Shown: in pieces, positions 26,552 through 34,523 of the stretch
Position numbering within the stretch: position 1 is the stretch's first letter
Layout: each line of letters begins with the position of its first letter
Assembly (NCBI RefSeq): GCF_025567345.1
Contig: NZ_JAOQJS010000007.1
Location: 62,001-126,000 of the forward strand
DNA length: 64,000 nt
Source of the DNA: Coprococcus ammoniilyticus
GTDB lineage: Bacteria; Bacillota; Clostridia; Lachnospirales; Lachnospiraceae
Direction: 5' to 3'
The notes under the pieces: model-generated
Told to the model about the DNA's origin: nothing
Database searches by the model: none
What the model saw: the letters and a program-made list of their open reading frames with translations, nothing else
Translations under genes and position numbers: made by a program

Positions 26552-27199
26552 TCAAGTATGAAAGCACTTTTGCAAATTTCTGTTACTTCCCAACGCCAAC
26601 ATGGTATCTCCTGCTTTCAACACTGTGTCTGAAGAAATAGATAACTCCAGCTTGCCGCTTTTCTTGATTCCCATAATGTTAATATTGAATTTTTTACGAA
26701 TATCAAGCTCTCCAATCGAATGGTCCGCCCAATCTTTGGGAATGGGAATCTCAAACATGGCATGATTTTCATCCAGTTCTATGTAATCGAGAATGTGATC
26801 CGCACTGTAACGGATTGCTGTCCACTTTGCGAGCTGTTTTTCCGGGTAGACTACTTCATTTGCACCGTTACGCAGCAAAAATTTTTCCTGAACATCAGTT
26901 GCAGCTCTGGAAACTACAAACCTCGCTCCCAATTCACTGAGCAGAGAAGTTGTTTCCAGTGAACTTTGAAAGTTGTTGCCGATGGCCACAATGCATACAT
27001 CATAGTTGCGAACACCGAGAGATTCCAAGAAATCGGCATTCGTACTGTCTCCAATCTGTGCATTGGTAACAAGGGGCAGAACAGCCTCTACACGTTCCTC
27101 CGAAGTATCTACCGCCATCACTTGATGGCCCAAATGATTTAAGTGCAGGGCAATATGCTTTCCAAATCGCCCCAGACCAATTAGAAGAATTGATTTCAT
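26552..27199 (-). CDS. TrkA/KtrA-type potassium channel regulator (RCK)
   Basis: 215 residues: an RCK-N Rossmann domain (LLIGLGRFGKHIALHL, acidic end VDTSEE) that binds NAD(H)/ATP, and an RCK-C domain (~135-210). It gates the KtrB/TrkH membrane subunit encoded directly upstream (10-bp gap). AAGGAG precedes the ATG. RCK-C domains of Firmicute KtrA bind c-di-AMP, which may also apply here. Confidence 0.93.
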   Translation of the reverse strand: MKSILLIGLGRFGKHIALHLNHLGHQVMAVDTSEERVEAVLPLVTNAQIGDSTNADFLESLGVRNYDVCIVAIGNNFQSSLETTSLLSELGARFVVSRAATDVQEKFLLRNGANEVVYPEKQLAKWTAIRYSADHILDYIELDENHAMFEIPIPKDWADHSIGELDIRKKFNINIMGIKKSGKLELSISSDTVLKAGDTMLALGSNRNLQKCFHT

Positions 27200-27209
27200 A
27201 ATGTCTCCT

Positions 27210-28541
27210 TTATCCTACTGTTATTTTTTCCTTTGGTAGTTTTGAAACTTTCTTTTGTGCACTGGACAAGGCCGCAAAAATTAATGTAAGGCCACCGACT
27301 CGTCCAAAAAACATCAGCAGAATCAAAACACTCCGTGAGAGCAGATTCAGTTCCGGCGTAATTCCCAGGGACAGGCCGACTGTGCCAACAGCTGAGGCAG
27401 TTTCAAAAAGGCAGGTAAGCATGGGAAGTCCTTCGGAAACGCTGATGATAAGCCCACCGGTACAACATAGCGTGATATACATAAGCGAAATTGTCGCTGC
27501 ATTTTTTACGACATCATCATCAATGCGACGTCCAAAGAGGTTGGCATTTTCTCTGCGCCGAAAGGTAGAAATCGCAGTAGTAAGCAAAACAGCAATGGTT
27601 GTTGTTTTCAAACCGCCTGCGGTAGACCCGGGACTACCGCCGATCAGCATCAGCGCAATGGTGATAAATTGTCCCGCCTCACTCAAATCAGTTAATTCCA
27701 CCGTATTAAAGCCAGCTGTTCGTGGTGTTACAGCTTGAAAAAGAGAAGATAAAAGCCGTTCCTTTCGGGTAAAATCAGCAAACTCAAAAAAATAAAAGTA
27801 CATTGCCGGAACGATCAATAAAACCGCTGTGGTACAAAGAATCACCTTACTCTGCATCCGATATTTGTGCAAATGCAATCGATTTGTCCGAATATCATCC
27901 CAAGTCAGAAAGCCAATGCCTCCAAACACAATTAAGAACATAATAGTAAAGTTTATGACTGGATTTGCTGCATAGCTGGTCAGGGAGGAAAAGGGAGTGC
28001 GCACACCCAATAGATCAAAGCCTGCGTTACAAAAAGCGGACACGGAATGAAACAGTGCCATCCAAAGTCCCTTTTTCCCGAAATCACGGCAAAACACCGG
28101 CGCCATCACGGCTGCACACAGCAGTTCCATCACCAGTGTCACCCTGACGATAAAGCCAGTCAAGCGAACGATTCCCCCTACCTTTGGCGCTGAAATCGCC
28201 TCCTGCATGGTACAGCGCTGCATCAAAGAAATCTTCCGACCGGAAATCATTGCAAAAGATGCGGCTATGGTAATAACCCCCATGCCTCCAATCTGAATCA
28301 GCAGTAAAATTACAAACTGGCCGAAGGTCGACCAGTATGTTGCCGTATCATGTATAATGAGTCCGGTTACACAAACTGCTGAGGTAGAAGTAAACAATGC
28401 ATCCGGGAAAGGCGTTGCCAGTCCGCTTCGGCTGGAAAACGGCAACATTAAAAGGAAGGTGCCGAAAAGGATCACACCGGAAAACCCGAGGATGATAATT
28501 TGAAACGAAGTCAACTTCCTTTTTAACAACACTGTCCTCAT
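27210..28541 (-). CDS. TrkH/KtrB-type potassium transporter membrane subunit
   Basis: 443 residues, about ten membrane segments with four pore-loop filters (SAVCVTGL, SVSAFCNAGF, TPRTAGFNT, SAVGTVGLS), the pattern of the SKT superfamily. GGSPGSTAGGLKT is a conserved KtrB/TrkH motif. First gene of the run ktrB-ktrA-small-kdpD-kdpE. AAAGGAGG lies 9 nt before the ATG, downstream of a possible regulatory hairpin. Confidence 0.95.
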   Translation of the reverse strand: MRTVLLKRKLTSFQIIILGFSGVILFGTFLLMLPFSSRSGLATPFPDALFTSTSAVCVTGLIIHDTATYWSTFGQFVILLLIQIGGMGVITIAASFAMISGRKISLMQRCTMQEAISAPKVGGIVRLTGFIVRVTLVMELLCAAVMAPVFCRDFGKKGLWMALFHSVSAFCNAGFDLLGVRTPFSSLTSYAANPVINFTIMFLIVFGGIGFLTWDDIRTNRLHLHKYRMQSKVILCTTAVLLIVPAMYFYFFEFADFTRKERLLSSLFQAVTPRTAGFNTVELTDLSEAGQFITIALMLIGGSPGSTAGGLKTTTIAVLLTTAISTFRRRENANLFGRRIDDDVVKNAATISLMYITLCCTGGLIISVSEGLPMLTCLFETASAVGTVGLSLGITPELNLLSRSVLILLMFFGRVGGLTLIFAALSSAQKKVSKLPKEKITVG

Positions 28542-28558
28542 AACTGCAATCCTCCTTT

Positions 28559-28620
28559 ATACTTCTTTATACTCCTTTACGTGTCCTTAATCATAAATCA
28601 AAAGGAGTAAAGAAGGTAAA
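28559..28620 (-). promoter_or_regulatory. Hairpin with anti-Shine-Dalgarno arm before ktrB
   Basis: In the minus-strand transcript a CU-rich arm (CCTTCTTTACTCCTTT) can pair with AAAGGAGTATAAAGAAG across a 22-nt loop, ending just before the AAAGGAGG of ktrB. The CU-rich arm could also pair with that ribosome site. It suggests translational control of the potassium operon, but no known riboswitch fold was recognised. Confidence 0.4.
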
Positions 28621-28663
28621 AGAGAATGCGTATCTGTATTAAGACCGTCTAAAGATGCAGGAC

Positions 28664-29041
28664 TTATTCTTTTTTATCATGAGCTTGTGCCAGAAATTCA
28701 ATCAGCCGTTTCCTTGTCAGAATCCCGCATAGAACATTCCGGCCATCAACGATGGGGACAAAATTCTGATTCAGCATTGAAGTTACAACCTGCTCGGAAT
28801 CTGCATCTATTTGTAACGCAGGGCAAAAATCTCTGCGAACAATGCTGCCAAGTCGGTATCCCTCCTGTATTTTCAAGTCTGTTGTCTGGCAAACAAGAAG
28901 GTGGCGGAGGAAATCTCCCTCCGTCACGCTTCCAATATACTGTTCCTGATCATTCAGTACCGGGACAGCGGTATAGCCATGTACCATAAACCGTTCCAAT
29001 CCCTGACGAATCGTATCCTTTTCCGGACAATAAAAAAGCAT
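28664..29041 (-). CDS. CBS-domain protein
   Basis: 125 residues consisting of a CBS pair (GYTAVPVLNDQEQYIGSVTE and FVPIVDGRNVLCGILTRK). CBS pairs bind adenosine nucleotides and regulate partner proteins. A stop lies five codons upstream of the ATG and GGAGA precedes it, so the start is well bounded. It precedes the potassium operon on the same strand, which may hint at a nucleotide-sensing role there, but it could be transcribed alone. Confidence 0.88.
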   Translation of the reverse strand: MLFYCPEKDTIRQGLERFMVHGYTAVPVLNDQEQYIGSVTEGDFLRHLLVCQTTDLKIQEGYRLGSIVRRDFCPALQIDADSEQVVTSMLNQNFVPIVDGRNVLCGILTRKRLIEFLAQAHDKKE

Positions 29042-29073
29042 CTGTCTCTCCAGTCATGGATAACAAATGCTCC

Positions 29074-29397
29074 TTAAAGTTCCATATTCTTTTTTCTCAT
29101 AGGTGTGCCGTTGCAATACAGGTTAAGTGCCATTCTCACCACCTTCATACTACCACTGGTCTGCCAGCCTTCATGCAAGCACTCAGTTTTTACACATCCC
29201 GTCTTAAAATCATAGATGCTATTGATATTTCTTCTCGTATCATCGCTGATACCAAGGCAATAGCAAAGTGCCTTGTGGTACACATCCTGATAGCGTACCT
29301 CTTTTAATTTTTCATAGTAGAATTTTTCATGTGCTTCGCTGATAAAATTGATTATCTGTTCCTTTTTGTTTTCTGCTCCTAACGCTGTGTTGTTCAT
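29074..29397 (-). CDS. DUF6075-like protein of integrative elements
   Basis: 107 residues, MNNTALGAENKKEQIINF, later GCVKTECLHEGWQTSGS. The second part is the conserved core of a small family (DUF6075, from memory) found in Firmicute conjugative elements; function unknown. AAGGAGG precedes the ATG. No signal peptide or membrane span. It supports the view that this area derives from a mobile element. Confidence 0.75.
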   Translation of the reverse strand: MNNTALGAENKKEQIINFISEAHEKFYYEKLKEVRYQDVYHKALCYCLGISDDTRRNINSIYDFKTGCVKTECLHEGWQTSGSMKVVRMALNLYCNGTPMRKKNMEL

Positions 29398-29536
29398 AGT
29401 GAACCTCCTTTTAAATTGAATTGAAAAAGGCACTCCTAATGGAATGCCCTAATATAAAAAATAGGGACACTCTTTCAAGTATCCCTACGTTCTATCATCA
29501 TATCTGATAGTTCTCTATTTACTTTCATATTCAGAA

Positions 29537-29775
29537 TTATTTGTGTTCCCACAACCGAGGTCTAATGCCACAACAACCGTTACCTTCCTCACAAGCTCTT
29601 TTTCCTTGTGATTTTCAGCAATCCTGTTGAAGCTGAAAAGCTCTGCAAAAGTGCGTAAATTCAAGGATTTCTATATATTCTTTCTGTGTAGTCCTACCAC
29701 AGTCTCCACATGCGGAATCGTTTTTCACCGCTTTAACAGTACGCGAACCCGCATAGTTACTGAGTTTTTACACTC
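29537..29775 (-). pseudogene. Cysteine-rich decayed frame spanning the second rlmD-type att site
   Basis: A frame without a start, ...AGSRTVKAVKNDSACGDCG..., then HFCRAFQLQQDC, a TGA, and a further GKRACEEGNGCCGI before a stop. Across the att-like 17-mer it has the same frame and a similar Cys pattern to the end of the serine recombinase at 36 kb (VKAVCSNCSDDTCGDGC). I infer the last codons of a lost recombinase of an earlier element. The region 29400-29990 otherwise holds only short hairpins. Confidence 0.4.
29671..29712 (-). other. rlmD-like 3' tail and att-like core, site 2
   Basis: On the minus strand, codons read HVETVVGLHRKNI then stop, the form of an RlmD (RumA) C terminus. The first 17 bases (CATGTGGAGACTGTGGT) match 15/17 with those at 35994-36010. 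Probable attachment-site scar of a tandem element insertion. Confidence 0.55.
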
Positions 29776-29990
29776 TTTGACAGGTTGCTAATATCTGCAA
29801 TCATAAGGTTAGGACATGGCGTACAGACCGTTTGACTTTGTAAACGTGTGGCGGGTACGCCGATATTTTGTAACACTTTTATAATACAAAATTATTCTAA
29901 ATACTGCTACCAAATTTGGTAATATATCAGTACGCCGATTTGTTTTGGGCATTTTTGCGAATGGCATTAACACCCTTTCAATGTTCACTT
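29776..29990. other. Non-coding stretch
   Basis: About 215 bp with no open frame of note. It contains paired TACGCC/GGCGTA-type words that could be small inverted repeats of an element end. Nothing more can be supported. Confidence 0.3.
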
Positions 29991-30170
29991 TTATTGAAAC
30001 CTATATTTTCCTTTTCCATGTCCTGTTACAGGTACGATTACCTCACTATCGACCAACAGTTTTATTAACTTGGAAGCTCCTGATGGCTTTAATCCAGTAA
30101 TTTCTTCAACTATCGTTCTTCCGAAACAATTTTCTTTTCCACATTTTGAAAATATTTCTACTGTATGTAT
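29991..30170 (-). pseudogene. C-terminal winged-helix fragment of a regulator
   Basis: About 58 codons with no start: EIFSKCGKENCFGRTIVEEI, then TGLKPSGASKLIKLLVDSEV and a GHGKGKYRF end. This is a winged helix-turn-helix as found at the C terminus of Fic-type or AlbA-type proteins (GKGKYRF wing). The N-terminal part is missing; the frame begins inside the end of the next gene. A remnant left by deletion. Confidence 0.5.
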
Positions 30171-31447
30171 TACCGAAACACGTACATCATAATATATTCT
30201 TCTTCGTTTTCATCAATAATCTCGAAGCCAACATTTTTGTACATCTTCACTGCATAGTTTGCTTTCTGTACTGCCAAGGAAGTTTTCTGATACCCTCTTT
30301 CTTTTAACTCTTCCAACATCCGTTTCATCAGCATAGTTCCAATCCCAAGACCTCGATACTCTTTATATAACGATATGGCAAAAGACGGAACACCATCTTC
30401 TACATGTCCATAATCATCCATATTACGAACCCAGACAGCGCCGACTATCTTTTTGTCAACTTCAGCAACAAAACAAATATCTCCTTCCTGCTTGCCAAAA
30501 TCCTGCACATAAATCTGTAATTCTGGTGCATTTATAATCTCTTTTGGCGGTGCATCTACACCTTCTGGAATGAAAATTGCTTCATACAGGAAATCATCCA
30601 GCAATGCTATTTCCTTGTTATTCATATGCCTTATATTATAACTGATTTTATTATGAAAACCAATCAAAGTTCTAATTTGATTTACATCATATTCTTTAGC
30701 TGGAAGAATAACTGCATTTTTACCTATTATTTCTTTTACTATACGTAATTCTAACTCTTGCCTGTGTTTAAAATGACTGATCATATCCTCAAAAGCACTA
30801 CATTCATGTTTCCTCCCATAAGGAGAGTTCACCAAATATTCTAACATCATCTGATACCATAACTCATTTCCATTCTCATCACAGCGTTCTTTTTGAATTA
30901 TTTTAATATTCTCTTCCAACTTATCACTATAGAGATAAAATAATATAAACTTCTTTGCATCAATGCACCTAAACAAATTGCGATAGAACTCTATAATTTC
31001 TTCATCACTAAGCATATGAAACAAAATTAAATCCTCTATTACATTTTGAAAGAAAGAACATTCAAATAAATATCCTGTATCTGTAAAATTTTTAAACCTT
31101 GTTACTATAATTTCCTTTAGCTCCGCCAAAGTTTTTCGCCCATTATAGACTTCATAATTCTCCAAATCTTTATAAAATCCCGGAATATCCGTAATTATCT
31201 TAGTGTAAGTAATGATATAATTCTCTTGTTCCCTAACTGTATTTTTTATAATTTCATCCCTTATCGAATTGTATTTTTGCAAAACAGCCTCATATTCCTT
31301 CTTCGACATTAAAGCACACCAAGCCAATTCTATCGGAGAATAATCTCCTTCCCTACATACATGTAACTCAGGATTAAACTTCACAATATTATTTATCAGC
31401 GTGCTTTTTCCTGATCCTTGAATACCTTCTACAAATATATTTTTCAT
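30170..31447 (-). CDS. P-loop kinase-like domain fused to a GNAT acetyltransferase
   Basis: 425 residues in two parts. Residues 1-~260 are a P-loop NTPase of the thymidylate-kinase-like class: Walker A EGIQGSGKST at the N terminus, then a helical lid region. Residues ~275-425 form a GNAT domain with acetyl-CoA motif YKEYRGLGIGTMLM and the end MYKNVGFEII. Both active sites look intact. It lies 20 bp after an Lsa-type ABC-F gene, probably on the same attenuator-controlled transcript, which hints at antibiotic or nucleotide modification, but the substrate is unknown. Confidence 0.85.
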   Translation of the reverse strand: MKNIFVEGIQGSGKSTLINNIVKFNPELHVCREGDYSPIELAWCALMSKKEYEAVLQKYNSIRDEIIKNTVREQENYIITYTKIITDIPGFYKDLENYEVYNGRKTLAELKEIIVTRFKNFTDTGYLFECSFFQNVIEDLILFHMLSDEEIIEFYRNLFRCIDAKKFILFYLYSDKLEENIKIIQKERCDENGNELWYQMMLEYLVNSPYGRKHECSAFEDMISHFKHRQELELRIVKEIIGKNAVILPAKEYDVNQIRTLIGFHNKISYNIRHMNNKEIALLDDFLYEAIFIPEGVDAPPKEIINAPELQIYVQDFGKQEGDICFVAEVDKKIVGAVWVRNMDDYGHVEDGVPSFAISLYKEYRGLGIGTMLMKRMLEELKERGYQKTSLAVQKANYAVKMYKNVGFEIIDENEEEYIMMYVFR

Positions 31448-31467
31448 AAAGCAAATCTCCTTTCAAA

Positions 31468-32991
31468 TTATAATTCAATTACCTTAGTTGCTATTTTTTC
31501 GCAAAATTTCCTGTCATGTTCAACAAATAGCATGGTTGGCTCATACTTTAAAATTAATCTTTCTAACTGCATCCGCGAAAAAATATCAATGTAATTTAAT
31601 GGTTCATCCCAAATATAAAGGTGTGCCGGTGTAAGTAAACTAGTCGCCAACAAAACTTTCTTTTTCTGGCCTTCCGAGTAAGTTTCCATATTTTTAGTAA
31701 ACTGCTCTCGTCCAAAATCAAGCTGCCGAAGTATGGCACAAAATAAACTCCTATCCAAATCATGCGTTTTACAATAATTTGTAACATTACCTTTAATTCC
31801 AATTGTCTCCTGACCAACATATGAAATAACAAGACCACTTGCCACCTCACATAGTCCTTCTTCAATTATACAAACACCTATATTGGAATTACATTTTTCT
31901 AGGATTTTTCTAATAATTGTTGTCTTTCCACTTCCATTTTTTCCGGATAATACAACACGATCACCCTTTTTAATGTCAAAAGACAGCCCTTGAAACACTG
32001 GTTTATCTGAGTCTTTATATTGCAAACTATACTCTTTTACATTAACAAGACTATTTTTGTAATGAACAAGCTGAAACAACTTTAAATCTTTAAGATATTC
32101 TATATCTTCTAAAAGACCCTCCTTTTCCTCAATCTCTCTTTCAATTCGTTTTTCCATCTGCTTTACACGCCTCTGCATCTTTTTTGTTTTGGCTCCTATA
32201 AAACTTCTTGTGCTTAAGCATCTGTCATGTTCTTTTATCGGATCAAATCCTATTTTGGTGCGTTCATTTTTATCTGCCCACTTAGCAACCTGTTCTGCCG
32301 CATGGTTCAACTTTTGAATCTCCTTTCGGTGTTTCTCATTTTGTGCTATCGCAAATTTATCTTTACGTTGCTTATTCTCCCACCAGACCGAAAAATTACC
32401 ATTTTGTACTTCGATACTGCAACGATTCAATACCAGACAATGATCTGTGCATGCATCCAACAAATCTCTGTCATGAGAAACCAGTATAAAACCCTTTTTA
32501 GAAGCTAAATACACCTTCACACACTCCCTTGCATTTTGGTCAAGATGATTCGTCGGTTCATCAATTAATAAAAACTCATTTTCCTGTGAAAACAAAACTG
32601 CAAGTAATATCTTTGTACACTCTCCGGGACTTAAGGTACAATAAGGTCTATACAAAATCTCTGAACTTTCCGATAGCTCTTCCAACTCACAAATTACTCT
32701 CCATATTTCACACCCCGGCTTCAAATCTTCCATAAATTCTGCCACAGGCATTTGCTTTTGGTATTCTGCAATTTCATAAGGAAAATAATCAAACTTCGTT
32801 GATGCACTTATGGAACCTGTAAACTGATATTTTCCAAGTAATAAATTTAAAAAAGTTGTCTTCCCTTTTCCATTTCTACCAATAAAACCTAGTTTCCAAT
32901 TTGTATCAATCGAAAATGAAACATTCTCAAAAACATAATCAAAACTCCCTTCATATCCAAAGGTGAGATTATTTATACTAATTTGTGCCAT
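31468..32991 (-). CDS. ABC-F ribosome-protection protein, Lsa type
   Basis: 507 residues, two ABC domains without membrane segments. ABC1 has GRNGKGKT, signature TLSPGECTKILLAVL and Walker B LLIDEPTNHLD; ABC2 has GKNGSGKTT, TYSEGQKKKVLLATSL and IWDEPLNYID. The interdomain linker is helical and basic (KTKKMQRRVKQMEKRIE). The N terminus ISINNLTFGYEGSFDYVFEN closely recalls Lsa proteins, which dislodge lincosamides, streptogramin A and pleuromutilins from the ribosome. Start at MAQISI set by GGAGGA. A 5' leader with a 3-residue peptide and terminator suggests drug-induced attenuation. Specificity is inferred. Confidence 0.9.
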   Translation of the reverse strand: MAQISINNLTFGYEGSFDYVFENVSFSIDTNWKLGFIGRNGKGKTTFLNLLLGKYQFTGSISASTKFDYFPYEIAEYQKQMPVAEFMEDLKPGCEIWRVICELEELSESSEILYRPYCTLSPGECTKILLAVLFSQENEFLLIDEPTNHLDQNARECVKVYLASKKGFILVSHDRDLLDACTDHCLVLNRCSIEVQNGNFSVWWENKQRKDKFAIAQNEKHRKEIQKLNHAAEQVAKWADKNERTKIGFDPIKEHDRCLSTRSFIGAKTKKMQRRVKQMEKRIEREIEEKEGLLEDIEYLKDLKLFQLVHYKNSLVNVKEYSLQYKDSDKPVFQGLSFDIKKGDRVVLSGKNGSGKTTIIRKILEKCNSNIGVCIIEEGLCEVASGLVISYVGQETIGIKGNVTNYCKTHDLDRSLFCAILRQLDFGREQFTKNMETYSEGQKKKVLLATSLLTPAHLYIWDEPLNYIDIFSRMQLERLILKYEPTMLFVEHDRKFCEKIATKVIEL

Positions 32992-33011
32992 ATACATTCC
33001 TCCTCTCATGG

Positions 33012-33168
33012 TTACAATAAAAAAAGAACCATTCGTTGCCAAACAGTTCCATTACATACTATAACCTCATATGGTTCATCAAAAGAAGGAAATACACCCA
33101 ACATTGTAATCATTTTTATGCACACAAAAAGAGAGGTTATGAGAACATAATCCACTTTTGGCAACATG
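33012..33168 (-). promoter_or_regulatory. Attenuator of the ABC-F gene with competing stems
   Basis: On the minus strand GAACCAT (33071-33077) pairs with ATGGTTC (33026-33032), followed by seven T: an intrinsic terminator just before the gene. Two rival pairings exist: GTTGCCAAA (33157-33165) with TTTGGCAAC (33035-33043), and ATAACCTC (33133-33140) with GAGGTTAT (33061-33068). These would act as antiterminator or anti-antiterminator. Confidence 0.75.
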
Positions 33169-33227
33169 ACAAGTAGTATGGGCGATATCGCTCATACTGC
33201 ATAAACATTCATGTAATCAAAAGTAAA

Positions 33228-33239
33228 TTATCTTCTCAT
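33228..33239 (-). CDS. Leader peptide MRR of the ABC-F attenuator
   Basis: ATG AGA AGA TAA, preceded by GAGGTG at 5 nt (within AAGGAGAGAGGTG). Short leader peptides sense ribosome-stalling drugs in ABC-F resistance genes. It lies ~23 nt after the predicted transcription start and before the alternating stems. Confidence 0.65.
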   Translation of the reverse strand: MRR

Positions 33240-33268
33240 CTTTTCACCTCTCTCCTTAAGATAAAGCC

Positions 33269-33297
33269 ATTCTAACACTCCGACTTTCCTTTGTCAA
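33269..33297 (-). promoter_or_regulatory. Promoter of the ABC-F operon
   Basis: TTGACA, 17-bp spacer, TAGAAT on the minus strand. The predicted start point is ~250 nt before the ABC-F gene, leaving room for the leader. Confidence 0.8.
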
Positions 33298-33309
33298 CAA
33301 AGGAATATA

Positions 33310-33549
33310 CTAATTCAACTCATTCCACACATCCACATAATCCTGCAATCCGCCCGGACGCATTGCAATACTCACATAATTTGCCGGTTCTTTCCTTGCA
33401 AGTCTGGCAAGAATCCCCGCATCCGCCGGCTCATCAAATACGACCTGCTCCTCTACTTTATCACAGTCAATCACAAGTTGCTTGCCATCCATATCTGTCA
33501 TAATCACTGCATTTCTGGTATCATCATAAAAGTACAAATTATATTTCAT
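33310..33549 (-). CDS. Small protein, DUF6061-like
   Basis: 79 residues, MKYNLYFYDDTRNAVIMTDM, later KQLVIDCDKVEEQVV and a helical end. The layout (two strands, a DCDxVE-type motif, a C-terminal helix with the domain end near a Tyr/Asp) resembles the small DUF6061 family of Clostridia; the match is from memory. It follows the DUF1848 gene by 17 bp and may be its partner, or an unrelated small gene. Confidence 0.6.
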   Translation of the reverse strand: MKYNLYFYDDTRNAVIMTDMDGKQLVIDCDKVEEQVVFDEPADAGILARLARKEPANYVSIAMRPGGLQDYVDVWNELN

Positions 33550-33566
33550 ATAATCCCTCTTTTTCC

Positions 33567-34508
33567 CTAAAGATCAAACAAATTCATCTGATTATTAATA
33601 AGTGACTTTACCTTTCTTTCCTTGATTACATCTGTGCTATCTATTTCACCAAACAACAAAGGTGATTTGGGATTGTGCATACCAAAATTCTTTTCTACAG
33701 TATTTGAACTATAATTTGCATAACAATACAAACATCCATTTTTGCATGTATTATAGGCTCCTATATCAATACTTGCCACACATCCACATTCTGCTCTTTG
33801 ATTTGTGTCTTTATCAACATTAAGTTTAAATCCGCCAATTCTCTCTATTCGTTCCCTATCAATACAATGAGCATGCTCAACTCCTATATTATGAAAATCT
33901 CCAATTTCAGCACAGGTATCAATATACAAACCATACTCCTTTGCTATTTCTACAAATCTTTGCAATAATTCTACCTGCATTTCATATGTATCTTTGACAA
34001 TACTTAAGAGCTTTACATTTCGCTCTGTATTTCTATACATATCCATAAAGCTCACAGTACACTTCTCCGTATAATCACCCAATTTTGAAGCTAATACTTC
34101 AAAATACTTACAATGATACTCTATTGAGTACTGCTCATTAAAGAATATCGGATCATATCTCCATATAACCTTTTCTTTTCCAATTTCTTTGGATAACTGT
34201 TGAAATGTCGGAATAATAATTTTATTTTTTGATGGTAAATTCCTTTCTACATCAGGACCATACGCACTTAATGTAAATTGAAAATAATATGTATAATCAT
34301 TAATTTGATCCAAGTATGACAACATTGGAGTTGAATTTTTTGTCCAAAATACGATTGCATCAACAACATCTGGAGATAAATCTATCTTACTTACCTGATG
34401 TATATTCATCGGATTTCTAACCAATACATATTTCTCTTTTAATCTATTAACCAACCATTCCGAATAGTAAGACGGTATATCTGTACGTCTACTTGCACTA
34501 ATAATCAT
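33567..34508 (-). CDS. DUF1848 protein with Cys cluster
   Basis: 313 residues. It starts MIISASRRTDIPSYY and ends with a Cys cluster CGC...GAYNTCKNGCLYCYANYS, the two signatures of DUF1848. The clustered CxxxCxxC-like motif resembles an iron-sulfur site of radical-SAM type, but no activity is known to me. The start is set by AGGAG 9 nt upstream. It follows the methyltransferase-like gene by 15 bp, so the two form a pair that may act in sequence on the same substrate. Confidence 0.88.
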   Translation of the reverse strand: MIISASRRTDIPSYYSEWLVNRLKEKYVLVRNPMNIHQVSKIDLSPDVVDAIVFWTKNSTPMLSYLDQINDYTYYFQFTLSAYGPDVERNLPSKNKIIIPTFQQLSKEIGKEKVIWRYDPIFFNEQYSIEYHCKYFEVLASKLGDYTEKCTVSFMDMYRNTERNVKLLSIVKDTYEMQVELLQRFVEIAKEYGLYIDTCAEIGDFHNIGVEHAHCIDRERIERIGGFKLNVDKDTNQRAECGCVASIDIGAYNTCKNGCLYCYANYSSNTVEKNFGMHNPKSPLLFGEIDSTDVIKERKVKSLINNQMNLFDL

Positions 34509-34523
34509 TTCTATCATCTCCTG

